A stretch of DNA of 64,000 bases from Lunatibacter sp035460985 (GCA_035460985.1 DATHWC010000062.1:13361-77360), one strand, 5' to 3'. Counted from the first letter of the stretch, positions 17,002-26,137 are shown. Made by a program: numbers and translations. Notes: a model not told the origin generated them from the sequence alone.

Positions 17002-17634
17002 TTACTTCTCTAGAATTACAAAAGAATTTTTCGGGCCAGGAACAGATCCACTGACAAGAATCAAATTCTTGTCGGTATAGATTTTGAGTACCCGCAGGTT
17101 TACCACTTTCACTCGATCTCCACCCATTCTTCCGGCCATTCGCATACCCTTGAAAACCCTTGAAGGCCATGAACAGGCACCGATAGAACCAGGGTGTCTT
17201 GCTCTGTTGTGCTGACCGTGAGTCTGCCCGCCAACACCGCCAAAACCATGACGCTTGACAACACCTTGAAATCCTTTACCCTTAGAGGTACCAATGGCAT
17301 CGATGAAGTCTCCTTCAACAAATACCTGATCCGCAATTACTGTCTTTCCAAGATCAACCTGACCTTCGAACTCCACGCGGAAATCTCTGAATTCAACAAC
17401 CTTCTGCTTTGGCGTAGTGCCAGCCTTTTTGAAATGGCCAACCAATGGTTTGGGCGTATTTTTTTCTTTACGCTCACCATATGCCAATTGAACAGCGTTG
17501 TACCCGTCTGATTCAACATTTTTTACTTGCGTAACTACGCAAGGACCAGCTTCTAATAACGTGCATGCGACATTACGTCCATCGGCACTAAAAATACTAG
17601 TCATTCCAACTTTTCTTCCTATTATTCCAGACAT
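17002..17634 (-). CDS. rplC: 50S ribosomal protein L3
   Basis: Early assembly protein near the peptidyl-transferase centre. The 210 residues begin MSGIIGRKVGMTSIFS and contain GTSKGKGFQGVVKRHGFGG and the GSIGACSWPSRVFKGMRMAGRMG loop region. It is the first gene of its transcription unit: rpsJ, its usual upstream neighbour, is cut off by a terminator and a 314-base gap with a consensus promoter. Confidence 0.98.
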   Translation of the reverse strand: MSGIIGRKVGMTSIFSADGRNVACTLLEAGPCVVTQVKNVESDGYNAVQLAYGERKEKNTPKPLVGHFKKAGTTPKQKVVEFRDFRVEFEGQVDLGKTVIADQVFVEGDFIDAIGTSKGKGFQGVVKRHGFGGVGGQTHGQHNRARHPGSIGACSWPSRVFKGMRMAGRMGGDRVKVVNLRVLKIYTDKNLILVSGSVPGPKNSFVILEK

Positions 17635-17901
17635 CTTCTGTAGTATAATAAACCATGAAACACAGGCATCTACACACCTGTGCTTTTTTAAAGGACTGCA
17701 AAGTTAGCAATTTATACTCACCTTACAAATCCCAACTTTAATATTTTCAATTATTTAGGTAATTAATTTAGCCTTTAGGAACCTTTTTCAGGCAATATCA
17801 CCTCTTTGCTTTTTAATCACCATACATATCCCCGCTATGCGGAAACAACCCGACTGAAATCTATCTGAAATCAGTTTGTGTGGGAAGTCCAATTCACAAA
17901 A
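17635..17901. other. S10-operon control region
   Basis: Gene-free stretch between the str-operon terminator and rplC. It holds the promoter at 17699-17729 and, in the predicted leader of about 58 nt, a hairpin with a 6-bp stem (CACAGG at 17661-17666 with CCTGTG at 17677-17682). Between the promoter and the terminator (17730-17901) I see nothing recognisable. Confidence 0.6.
17699..17729 (-). promoter_or_regulatory. Promoter of the rplC (S10-spc-alpha) operon
   Basis: On the minus strand TTTG (17726-17729) is followed after exactly 19 bases by TAACTTTG (17699-17706). This is a full match to the Bacteroidetes housekeeping promoter TTTG-N19-TAnnTTTG. It predicts transcription start near 17692 and a leader of about 58 nt before rplC. 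Confidence 0.85.
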
Positions 17902-17927
17902 AAACCTGCGCGATGACGCGCAGGTTT
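17894..17927 (-). terminator. Terminator of the str operon (after rpsJ)
   Basis: An 11-bp perfect stem (AAACCTGCGCG at 17902-17912 with its complement at 17917-17927) closes a 4-nt loop. The minus strand continues into a long T run. It lies about 20 bases beyond the rpsJ stop. Confidence 0.85.
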
Positions 17928-17948
17928 CATTAGAATATTGGCAGAAGG

Positions 17949-18254
17949 TCAGACCTTAATTTCAACATCAACTCCACTTGGAAGCTCAATTTTCATCAAT
18001 GCATCTACCGTCTTTGAACTGTTTGAATAGATGTCCACCAACCGCTTGTAGGTGCAAAGCTGAAACTGCTCACGGGATTTCTTATTGACGTGCGGAGACC
18101 TCAACACCGTGAACTTTTCCTTTTTGGTAGGAAGTGGGATGGGACCTACGACAACAGCGCCTGTAGATTTTACAGCTTTCACGATTTTCTCTGATGACTT
18201 ATCCACCAGGCTATGATCGTATGATTTTAGTTTTATTCTTATCTTCTGATTCAT
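17949..18254 (-). CDS. rpsJ: 30S ribosomal protein S10 (NusE)
   Basis: Head protein of the small subunit and partner of NusB/NusG in transcription antitermination. I use the ATG at 18254, giving 101 residues starting MNQKIRIKLKSYDHSLVD, the family's normal start. An in-frame upstream ATG at 18296 would add 14 residues that overlap fusA and match nothing. Family motifs TGAVVVGPIPLPTKKEKFTV and SPHVNKKSREQF are present. It ends the str operon (rpsL-rpsG-fusA-rpsJ) and is separated from rplC by a terminator. Confidence 0.96.
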   Translation of the reverse strand: MNQKIRIKLKSYDHSLVDKSSEKIVKAVKSTGAVVVGPIPLPTKKEKFTVLRSPHVNKKSREQFQLCTYKRLVDIYSNSSKTVDALMKIELPSGVDVEIKV

Positions 18255-18267
18255 TTTCTGTAAATAT

Positions 18268-20385
18268 TTAGGCCTTTTCTCCTTTAACCTTGGCAATTAC
18301 TCCCTCAGCAATGTTGTTTGGCACAGGCTCATAGTGATCAAAGGTCAGCGAGGCAGTTGCCCTACCTGACGAAATCGTTCTAAGATCCGTTACATACCCG
18401 AAAAGCTCGGATAAAGGAACGTTTGCCTTGATTACCGTGGATGTTCCTCTGGTATCCATACCCTTCATCAAACCCCTTCTTCTATTCAAGTCGCCTGTGA
18501 TAGGACCTGTATATTCTTCAGGTGTGAGAACTTCAACCGCCATGATTGGCTCCAACAATTGCGGCTTGCATTTTCTGGCTGCTTCTTTGAAACCAATCCG
18601 TGCGGCAAGTTCAAAAGAAAGTGCATCGGAATCGACATCGTGAAAAGAACCGTGAAATAATCTTACTTTCATCGACTCGATAGGATATCCAGCCAAAGGT
18701 CCGTTTTTCATGGACTCATTAAATCCTTTTTGGATAGAAGGGATAAATTCCTTAGGAATAATACCACCGACGATACCATTAACAAATTCCAATCCCGGCT
18801 TGATTTCGTTAGTTTCAGGATCTGCAGGTTTTGGTCCTAATTCAAATGATATGTCCGCAAATTTACCTTTACCACCAGTTTGTTTCTTATAAACCTCCTT
18901 ATGTTCCGTAGACGCAAAAAGCGCTTCCTTGTAAGCAACCTGGGGTGCACCTTGATTGATCTCTACCTTAAATTCTCTTCTGAGTCGGTCGATAATGATC
19001 TCCAAGTGTAATTCACCCATCCCTCTAAGGATAGTCTGACCTGTTTCGTGGTCGGTATTAACCTGAAGCGTAGGATCTTCTTCCACCAATTTGGAAATTG
19101 CCATTCCCAGCTTGTCGACATCCGCTTGCTTCTTAGGCTCAATTGCGTATCCGATAACTGGCTCAGGGAAGACCATGGATTCCAACACAACTTTACGCTT
19201 TTCATCGCAAAGGGTGTCACCTGTCTTAATATCTTTAAACCCAACTACCGCCCCAATATCACCAGCCCGCAGGCTATCGATTTGATTCTGTTTGTTGGCA
19301 TGCATCTGAAATACCCGGGAGATTCTTTCCTTGTTTCCAGACCGTGTGTTGTGAATGTATGAACCTGATTCCAAAACGCCTGAATACGCCCTGACGAAGC
19401 ATAACCTTCCCACAAATGGATCGGTCGCAATTTTAAATGCTAGACCAACAAAGGGCTCACTTTCATTTGGTCGAATAACGACTTCTTCTTCTGAATCAAC
19501 TCCGTGCGCAGTAATATCGTCCTTGTCCATGGGAGATGGCAACAGTTCCATCACCAAGTCAAGCATCGTCTGCACGCCTTTGTTCTTGAAAGATGACCCA
19601 CAAACCATAGGAACGATTTTAAGATCGATGGTAGCTTGTCGCAAAGCAGCTAGTATCTCCGATTCTGTAATGGAATCCGGATCTTCGAAAAACTTCTCCA
19701 TCAAGGACTCATCGTAATCAGCGACGGCCTCCAACAGATGCTCCCTGTATTCCGCAACTTCCTCCACCATGTCCTCAGGAATCGGTATTTCCTGGAAGGT
19801 CATTCCAAAATCGTCCTCATTCCAAATGATTGCCCGGTTGTTGATCAAGTCAACAACTCCTCTAAATTTATCTTCAGCACCAATAGGAAGCTGCAATGGA
19901 ACAGCATGACTGCCCAACATTTCCTTTACTTGCTTACATACCCCTAAAAAATCGGCTCCTGAACGGTCCATTTTGTTGACAAAACCTATGCGGGCTACCT
20001 TATAATTATCAGCAAGTCTCCAGTTAGTCTCCGACTGAGGCTCCACACCGTCAACCGCACTAAAAAGAAAAACCAATCCATCAAGTACACGAAGTGACCG
20101 GTTAACTTCCACTGTAAAATCCACGTGGCCTGGGGTATCAATGATGTTGATCTGATATTTGTTATCTCTGTAATTCCAAAAAACAGTAGTTGCAGCGGAA
20201 GTAATGGTAATACCCCTCTCCTGCTCCTGCTCCATCCAGTCCATAGTCGCAGCCCCGTCATGAACTTCTCCGATTTTATGGCTTACCCCTGAATAAAAAA
20301 GGATCCTTTCCGTCGTTGTTGTCTTTCCGGCATCAATATGCGCTGCAATACCAATGTTTCTGGTAAATTTTAAGTCTCTTGCCAT
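18268..20385 (-). CDS. fusA: Translation elongation factor G
   Basis: GTPase that drives ribosomal translocation. The 705 residues show the G domain with AHIDAGKTT (about 15-23), RGITITSAAT (switch II side), DTPGH near 88 and NKMD near 142. Domains II-V follow, including GMGELHLEIIIDRL and LRTISSGRA near the C-terminus. It lies between rpsG (6 bases) and rpsJ. No tuf gene is in this operon; tuf is at 33363-34550. Confidence 0.98.
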   Translation of the reverse strand: MARDLKFTRNIGIAAHIDAGKTTTTERILFYSGVSHKIGEVHDGAATMDWMEQEQERGITITSAATTVFWNYRDNKYQINIIDTPGHVDFTVEVNRSLRVLDGLVFLFSAVDGVEPQSETNWRLADNYKVARIGFVNKMDRSGADFLGVCKQVKEMLGSHAVPLQLPIGAEDKFRGVVDLINNRAIIWNEDDFGMTFQEIPIPEDMVEEVAEYREHLLEAVADYDESLMEKFFEDPDSITESEILAALRQATIDLKIVPMVCGSSFKNKGVQTMLDLVMELLPSPMDKDDITAHGVDSEEEVVIRPNESEPFVGLAFKIATDPFVGRLCFVRAYSGVLESGSYIHNTRSGNKERISRVFQMHANKQNQIDSLRAGDIGAVVGFKDIKTGDTLCDEKRKVVLESMVFPEPVIGYAIEPKKQADVDKLGMAISKLVEEDPTLQVNTDHETGQTILRGMGELHLEIIIDRLRREFKVEINQGAPQVAYKEALFASTEHKEVYKKQTGGKGKFADISFELGPKPADPETNEIKPGLEFVNGIVGGIIPKEFIPSIQKGFNESMKNGPLAGYPIESMKVRLFHGSFHDVDSDALSFELAARIGFKEAARKCKPQLLEPIMAVEVLTPEEYTGPITGDLNRRRGLMKGMDTRGTSTVIKANVPLSELFGYVTDLRTISSGRATASLTFDHYEPVPNNIAEGVIAKVKGEKA

Positions 20386-20391
20386 TATCTA

Positions 20392-20859
20392 TTAAAATCT
20401 AAAATGAGAGAATGCTTTATTGGCTTCTGCCATTCTATGGGTGTCGTCTTTTTTCTTAACCGCTGCACCTTCGCCTTTGGCTCCTGCAATGATTTCTCCT
20501 GCAAGTCTATCCATCATGGTTTTCTCTCCCCTCTTTCTGGCAAACGTAATCATCCACTTGATACCCAAGGACACTTTTCTTTCCGGTCTAACTTCCATTG
20601 GTACCTGGAAAGTGGCTCCACCAACTCTACGACTCTTTACTTCTACAGCTGGAGTGATATTGTTAAGTGCTTTTTTCCAAACCTCAAGACCATTCTCACC
20701 TACTTTATCCTCTACTTTTGCTACCGCATCGTAGAAAATTCTGTAAGCAATACTTTTCTTCCCATCTACCATCAGGCAGTTTACAAACCTGGTTACCAAC
20801 GTATCATTGAACTTTGGATCAGGAAGAATATACCTCTTTTTAGGTTTTGCTTTTCTCAT
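20392..20859 (-). CDS. rpsG: 30S ribosomal protein S7
   Basis: 16S rRNA 3-prime-domain assembly initiator at the E site. The 155 residues start MRKAKPKKRYILPDPKFND, with FVNCLMVDGKKSIAYRIFYD and the C-terminal KKKDDTHRMAEANKAFSHFRF helix. It follows rpsL by 22 bases. Confidence 0.98.
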   Translation of the reverse strand: MRKAKPKKRYILPDPKFNDTLVTRFVNCLMVDGKKSIAYRIFYDAVAKVEDKVGENGLEVWKKALNNITPAVEVKSRRVGGATFQVPMEVRPERKVSLGIKWMITFARKRGEKTMMDRLAGEIIAGAKGEGAAVKKKDDTHRMAEANKAFSHFRF

Positions 20860-20881
20860 GTTAACTATACTTTATAAAATA

Positions 20882-21292
20882 TTATTTCTTCTTTGCCGGT
20901 GCAGCTGCTGCTCCTTTGCCTGCCTTAGGACGCTTTGCGCCATATTTAGACCTGCCTTGTTTTCTGTCTTTTACCCCTGCGGTATCCAACGCGCCACGGA
21001 TGATGTGGTATCTTACACCCGGAAGATCTTTGACCCTTCCTCCTCTGATAAGCACAATAGAGTGCTCTTGAAGATTGTGTCCTTCACCTGGAATGTAGGC
21101 ATTGACCTCTTTTCCGTTGGTTAACCATACTCGAGCCACTTTCCTCATCGCTGAGTAAGGCTTCTTAGGGGTAGTTGTGTACACTCTGGTACACACCCCT
21201 CTGCGCTGCGGACAGGCATCCAAAGCCCGTGATTTGGACTTTGTCTCGAGGGTATTTCTACCTTTTCTTACTAACTGTTGTATAGTAGGCAT
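20882..21292 (-). CDS. rpsL: 30S ribosomal protein S12
   Basis: Decoding-centre protein, target of streptomycin-resistance mutations. The 136 residues keep the lysines of TTPKKP and GGRVKDLPGVRYH. The normally near-invariant PNSA is PYSA here, and ARVRL is ARVWL; both changes are clear in the DNA (TAC and TGG codons). An Ala/Lys-rich tail (GKGAAAAPAKKK) ends the protein. It is the first gene of the str operon, about 50 bases downstream of a full consensus promoter. Confidence 0.97.
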   Translation of the reverse strand: MPTIQQLVRKGRNTLETKSKSRALDACPQRRGVCTRVYTTTPKKPYSAMRKVARVWLTNGKEVNAYIPGEGHNLQEHSIVLIRGGRVKDLPGVRYHIIRGALDTAGVKDRKQGRSKYGAKRPKAGKGAAAAPAKKK

Positions 21293-21340
21293 TAATAGAT
21301 AAAATTAATTTTCAGCTTTAAACTTTTATTTTTTGGACTG

Positions 21341-21371
21341 CAAAGGTAAACAAATCAATAAAACAAACAAA
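21341..21371 (-). promoter_or_regulatory. Promoter of the str operon (rpsL-rpsG-fusA-rpsJ)
   Basis: The minus strand shows TTTG (21368-21371), exactly 19 bases, then TACCTTTG (21341-21348). This is a full match to the Bacteroidetes consensus and lies about 50 bases upstream of rpsL. Confidence 0.88.
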
Positions 21372-21391
21372 ATTAAGGAGTTATATTTTCG

Positions 21392-21718
21392 TTAGGCCTC
21401 TCCCAAAGTGCCTCCGAAATTCAGCGGAAATTGGGGTGTGCCCTGACCGTGTTCAATTTTCCCGAAACTTTGTTCGTATTTCTCAATATTATCCTTCAAG
21501 GCGGCCAACAACCTTTTGGCATGATCCGGGGTAATGATGATCCTGGCCTTAACTTTCGCCTTTGGCACACCAGGCATAAGACGTATAAAATCAACCACGA
21601 ATTCCGACTGGGAATGGGCTATCATTGCTAGGTTGGAGTAAACCCCCTCAGCTACATCATCGGATAATTCCACGTTTATTTGTTGCCCTTTAATCTTTTC
21701 TTTATTGTCCTCTTCCAT
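21392..21718 (-). CDS. DUF3467 family protein
   Basis: A 108-residue acidic cytosolic protein with no signal peptide or membrane segment. The body (INVELSDDVAEGVYSNLAMI, SEFVVDFIRLMPGVPKAKVK, IITPDHAKRLLAALKDNI) matches DUF3467, a family found in many bacteria and common in Bacteroidetes; its function is not known. It lies between the rpoC terminator and the rpsL promoter on the same strand. It may depend on read-through from rpoC or on its own weak promoter. The link to transcription or translation genes is only positional. Confidence 0.85.
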   Translation of the reverse strand: MEEDNKEKIKGQQINVELSDDVAEGVYSNLAMIAHSQSEFVVDFIRLMPGVPKAKVKARIIITPDHAKRLLAALKDNIEKYEQSFGKIEHGQGTPQFPLNFGGTLGEA

Positions 21719-21735
21719 GATTTCTCACGCTTTAT

Positions 21736-21767
21736 AAAAAAGGGTCTGCACACTACAGACCCTTTTT
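21736..21767 (-). terminator. Terminator after rpoC
   Basis: A stem AAGGGTCTG/CAGACCCTT with a 7-nt loop is flanked by A and T runs on both sides, so it could act in both directions. On the minus strand it lies between rpoC, whose stop is just downstream of the hairpin in plus coordinates, and the start of DUF3467. Strictly, it precedes rpoC on the plus strand and follows it in the direction of transcription. Confidence 0.75.
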
Positions 21768-21786
21768 ATTTAACAAATCGAATAAA

Positions 21787-24700
21787 TTATTTTACTGTTT
21801 CTTTTGTCTTTCTTGAAGATTTTTCCTTTTCCGCTCCGGTAAGACGTTCGTATTCTTCCTTAGAGCCGATGATCATGTTTTTAAATCTACGCTGACCGGT
21901 ACCTGCTGGTATCAAGTGGCCCACGATAACGTTTTCCTTCAATCCCAACAATTCGTCACGCTTACCCCGGATGGCTGCTTCACTCAAGACCTTGGTTGTC
22001 TCCTGAAAGGAAGCCGCGGAAATAAAGCTTTCGGTACCCAATGAAGACGCGGTAATTCCCTGCAAAGTCGGCTGGGAAACAGCTGCTTGCGCATCCCTTA
22101 CCTGTACGATCTTCAGGTCTTTCCGCTTAAGGCTGGAGTTCTCATCTCTTAACCTACGTGAGGAAATGATCATTCCTGGCTTCAACGTAGAGGAATCTCC
22201 CGCTTCCATCACAACCTTTTTGTCAAGAATAATGTCGTTTTCCTCACGGAAAGCCCACTTATTGACGATCTGGTTTTGAAGGAATCCGGTATCACCTGCA
22301 TCCAAAATTTCGACTTTTTGCATCATCTGACTCACAATCACTTCGATATGCTTATCATTGATTTTCACACCCTGAAGTCTGTAAACTTCCTGGATTTCAT
22401 TTACAAGGTATTCCTGGACCGCTGTAGGCCCTTTGATAGATAAGATGTCATTTGGAGTAATCGCTCCATCTGACAACGGCTCGCCGGCACGGATAAAGTC
22501 ATTTTCCTGTACTAGGATATGCTTGGAAAGAGACACCATGTATCGCTTCTTCACACCATCCTTGGACTCGATAAATATCTCCCGGTTACCCCGCTTGATA
22601 CCACCATAACTTACCACCCCGTCGATCTCAGAGACAACAGCCGGGTTGGATGGGTTTCTGGCCTCAAACAATTCCGTTACCCGTGGCAAACCACCGGTAA
22701 TATCCCTTGTCTTACCTACAGATCGAGGAATCTTAACCAAGATCTGGCCTGACTTCACCTTATCACCTTCTTCTACAGAAAGGTGAGCACCTACTGGTAT
22801 GTTATAAGACTTGGATTCATCTCCGTAATTGATCATCACGGCTGGGTTCTTAGTCTTATCCTTAGTTTCTATAATTACCTTCTCTCTGTATCCAGTCTGA
22901 TCATCCGCTACTTCCTTGTAAGTAATGCCTTCAAGGATGGAATCGAATTCAACAACACCGTCAAATTCCGAAAGGATTACGGCATTATATGGATCCCAAG
23001 TACACAAGGAATCTCCTTTACCTATTTTCTGACCGTCCTTGACGTTCAACACGGCGCCATAAGGCACGTGATTGGAAACAAGGACTTTACCTGACTTGAT
23101 ATCGTTGATCTTTATTTCTCCGGATCTTCCCATCACGATGGAAACGTCTTCTCCGTCTTTATTGGTCGTGTTGATCCAACGTAATTCCTCTTCAAACTCC
23201 ACAATACCTTCAAACTTGGCATTGATACTCGCCTCTACAGAAATGTTGGATGCCGTACCACCTACGTGGAAAGTACGTAAAGTCAACTGAGTACCAGGTT
23301 CACCGATAGACTGTGCCGCAATGACACCCACAGACTCCCCTACTTGGACAATATTGCCCGTGGAAAGGTTTCTACCATAACATTTGGCACAAACTCCCCT
23401 TCTAGTTTCGCAGGTAAGCACGGACCTGATCTCAATCTCCTCAACTGCGGACTCATCAATTCGCTTAGCCACATCATCAGAAATCTCTTCACCGGAAACG
23501 ATGATAATTTCATCTGATATGGGATCAACTACATCATGAACGGCAATCCTTCCGAGAACTCGCTCAGATAATGGCTCAACGATTTCATCATTATCCTTCA
23601 AGGCTTGAACTACGAGACCTCGCAAGGTTCCGCAATCCTCCTCTGAAATGATCATATCCTGGGCGACATCCACCAATCTTCGAGTCAAATAACCCGCATC
23701 AGCAGTTTTTAGGGCTGTATCTGCCAATCCTTTTCTTGCACCGTGGGTGGAGATAAAGTATTCCAACACATCCAATCCTTCTTTAAAGTTAGATAGAATC
23801 GGGTTTTCGATAATCTCACCTACAGAACCCTGAAGGTTTTTCTGCGGCTTGGCCATCAATCCCCTCATACCACCCAACTGTCTGATTTGCTCTCTAGAAC
23901 CCCTGGCTCCAGAGTGCATCATCATGTAGATGGCGTTGAATCCCTGATTATCTTCCTCCATCTGTTTCATCAAGATGTTGGTCAGGTTGGAGTTGGTACG
24001 TGTCCAGATGTCAATGACTTGGTTGTACCGTTCGTTATCTGTGATCAATCCCATCAGATAGTTGTTCCAAACCTGGTCTACTTCGGCTTTAGCCTTGTCG
24101 ATCAGCGGTTCTTTTTCCAATGGAATAATTACATCATCCAGTCCCATGGAAAGACCTCCTTTGTAGGCCATTTGGAATCCTAGATGCTTGATATCATCCA
24201 AGAATTGGGCTGAACGGGCGATACCACATATTTTTACAACTTCAGCAATAATCTGCTGCAGCTTCTTTTTAGTCAATAATTCGTTGACAAATCCTACCTC
24301 ATGCGGTACAAACTGGTTGAAAATCAATCTGCCAGCTACCGTTTCAATAATTTTATCGGAAAGTTCGCCGTTTTCATCCCTAACACTCACCTTGCAATTA
24401 ATGAAGGCATGTTGGGAGATAGTCTCCTCGTTAAGGGCGATGATAACTTCTTCCTCGCCATAAAATGTCATGCCTTCTCCCGCCACTACCTCATCATTGG
24501 TAGATCTCTTTCCTTTGGTCACGTAGTACAAGCCTAACACCATGTCTTGAGAAGGTACCGTGATTGGCGCCCCGTTGGCAGGGTTTAGGATGTTGTGTGA
24601 GGAAAGCATCAGTGTACCTGCTTCAAGGATAGCTTCATGACCCAAAGGCACGTGGACTGCCATCTGGTCACCGTCAAAGTCAGCGTTGAACGCAGTACAT

Positions 24701-26100
24701 ACCAACGGATGCAGCTGAATCGCTTTACCTTCAATTAGTTTAGGCTGAAAGGCTTGGATACCCAACCTGTGAAGCGTTGGAGCTCGGTTAAGTAATACAG
24801 GGTGTCCCTTAAGTACATTTTCCAAGATATCCCATACCACCGGATCCTTTCTGTCTACTATCTTTTTGGCTGATTTTACAGTCTTGACGATTCCTCTTTC
24901 TATCAACTTTCGGATGATGAAAGGTTTGAAGAGCTCGGCAGCCATATTTTTGGGTAGTCCGCATTCGTGGAGCTTTAATTCCGGCCCTACTACTATCACT
25001 GAACGTCCTGAATAATCGACTCGCTTACCCAACAAGTTTTGACGGAAACGTCCCTGCTTACCTTTCAACATATCCGATAAGGATTTCAATGCCCTATTTC
25101 CATCGGAACGTACGGCATTTACCTTTCTGGAATTGTCAAAAAGAGAATCAACAGCTTCCTGCAACATCCGCTTTTCATTTCGGAGGATTACTTCAGGAGC
25201 CTTGATATCTATTAGTCTCTTCAAACGGTTATTTCGGATGATAACCCTTCTGTAAAGGTCATTCAAATCGGAAGTTGCAAAACGACCTCCGTCCAAAGGT
25301 ACCAATGGTCTTAATTCCGGTGGAATGACCGGCACCATACGAACGACCATCCATTCAGGACGGTTTTCTATACGGGTACGGGCGTCACGGAATGCTTCCA
25401 CTACTTTCAACCGTTTTAAAGCTTCCGCTTTACGTTGTTGTGAAGTATCGGTAGCTGCCTGGTGTCTTAAGCTATAAGAAAGATCATCCAAATCAAGCCT
25501 TGCAAGCAGCATTTCAAGTGCCTCGGCACCCATCTTTGCGATAAACTTGGTGGGGTCGTTATCATCAAGCATTTGGTTCTCTTTGGGCAACTTGTCCATG
25601 ATATCCAAATACTCATCCTCTGTCAAAAAGTCCAGGTACTGTAACCCGTCTTCCCCTTTGACTCCAGCTTGCACGACTACATATCGCTCATAATAAACGA
25701 TCTGATCCAGTTTTTTGGTAGGCAACCCAAGAAGGTACCCTATTTTGTTAGGAAGAGATTTGAAGTACCAAATATGCGCCACGGGAACGACCAGTTCAAT
25801 ATGGCCCATTCGCTCTCTACGCACTTTCTTTTCGGTAACTTCTACCCCACATCGGTCACAAATGATTCCTTTATACCTAATGCGCTTATATTTACCACAA
25901 TGACATTCCCAGTCCTTCACCGGACCGAAAATCCGCTCACAGAACAAACCGCCCATTTCAGGCTTATACGTTCTGTAATTGATTGTTTCCGGCTGCGTCA
26001 CTTCACCATGAGAACTGTCCAAAATGGACTCTGGAGAAGCTAAACTAATGGTGACTCGAGAAAAGTCGTTGTTTAGTTTTTTATTTTTTCTGAACGCCAT
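21787..26100 (-). CDS. rpoC: DNA-directed RNA polymerase subunit beta-prime
   Basis: Catalytic subunit of RNA polymerase. I use the ATG at 26100 (1437 residues, MAFRKNKKLNNDFSRV); an in-frame start at 26139 would add 13 residues from the intergenic hairpin region. Landmarks are the N-terminal zinc site (CHCGKYKRIRYKGIICDRCG near 67), the catalytic NADFDGDQM near 470, and the second zinc site (CETRRGVCAKCYG near 900). The bridge/trigger region around GEPGTQLTLRTFHVGG is also present. It is 50 bases after rpoB and is followed by a terminator. Confidence 0.98.
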   Translation of the reverse strand: MAFRKNKKLNNDFSRVTISLASPESILDSSHGEVTQPETINYRTYKPEMGGLFCERIFGPVKDWECHCGKYKRIRYKGIICDRCGVEVTEKKVRRERMGHIELVVPVAHIWYFKSLPNKIGYLLGLPTKKLDQIVYYERYVVVQAGVKGEDGLQYLDFLTEDEYLDIMDKLPKENQMLDDNDPTKFIAKMGAEALEMLLARLDLDDLSYSLRHQAATDTSQQRKAEALKRLKVVEAFRDARTRIENRPEWMVVRMVPVIPPELRPLVPLDGGRFATSDLNDLYRRVIIRNNRLKRLIDIKAPEVILRNEKRMLQEAVDSLFDNSRKVNAVRSDGNRALKSLSDMLKGKQGRFRQNLLGKRVDYSGRSVIVVGPELKLHECGLPKNMAAELFKPFIIRKLIERGIVKTVKSAKKIVDRKDPVVWDILENVLKGHPVLLNRAPTLHRLGIQAFQPKLIEGKAIQLHPLVCTAFNADFDGDQMAVHVPLGHEAILEAGTLMLSSHNILNPANGAPITVPSQDMVLGLYYVTKGKRSTNDEVVAGEGMTFYGEEEVIIALNEETISQHAFINCKVSVRDENGELSDKIIETVAGRLIFNQFVPHEVGFVNELLTKKKLQQIIAEVVKICGIARSAQFLDDIKHLGFQMAYKGGLSMGLDDVIIPLEKEPLIDKAKAEVDQVWNNYLMGLITDNERYNQVIDIWTRTNSNLTNILMKQMEEDNQGFNAIYMMMHSGARGSREQIRQLGGMRGLMAKPQKNLQGSVGEIIENPILSNFKEGLDVLEYFISTHGARKGLADTALKTADAGYLTRRLVDVAQDMIISEEDCGTLRGLVVQALKDNDEIVEPLSERVLGRIAVHDVVDPISDEIIIVSGEEISDDVAKRIDESAVEEIEIRSVLTCETRRGVCAKCYGRNLSTGNIVQVGESVGVIAAQSIGEPGTQLTLRTFHVGGTASNISVEASINAKFEGIVEFEEELRWINTTNKDGEDVSIVMGRSGEIKINDIKSGKVLVSNHVPYGAVLNVKDGQKIGKGDSLCTWDPYNAVILSEFDGVVEFDSILEGITYKEVADDQTGYREKVIIETKDKTKNPAVMINYGDESKSYNIPVGAHLSVEEGDKVKSGQILVKIPRSVGKTRDITGGLPRVTELFEARNPSNPAVVSEIDGVVSYGGIKRGNREIFIESKDGVKKRYMVSLSKHILVQENDFIRAGEPLSDGAITPNDILSIKGPTAVQEYLVNEIQEVYRLQGVKINDKHIEVIVSQMMQKVEILDAGDTGFLQNQIVNKWAFREENDIILDKKVVMEAGDSSTLKPGMIISSRRLRDENSSLKRKDLKIVQVRDAQAAVSQPTLQGITASSLGTESFISAASFQETTKVLSEAAIRGKRDELLGLKENVIVGHLIPAGTGQRRFKNMIIGSKEEYERLTGAEKEKSSRKTKETVK

Positions 26101-26123
26101 AGTAATTTTTGTGAGTAGTTTGA

Positions 26124-26137
26124 GGGCCTTTCGGCCC
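26124..26137 (-). promoter_or_regulatory. GNRA-loop hairpin between rpoB and rpoC
   Basis: The minus strand reads GGGCC-GAAA-GGCCC: a 5-bp GC-only stem capped by a GAAA tetraloop, about 25 bases before the rpoC start. No T run follows, so it is not an intrinsic terminator. Such stable hairpins can protect mRNA or be processing sites; that role is inference. Confidence 0.5.

Noticed and set aside
18255..18296. Longer N-terminus for S10
   Set aside because: The added 14 residues overlap fusA and are absent from the family, whose start fits the ATG at 18254.
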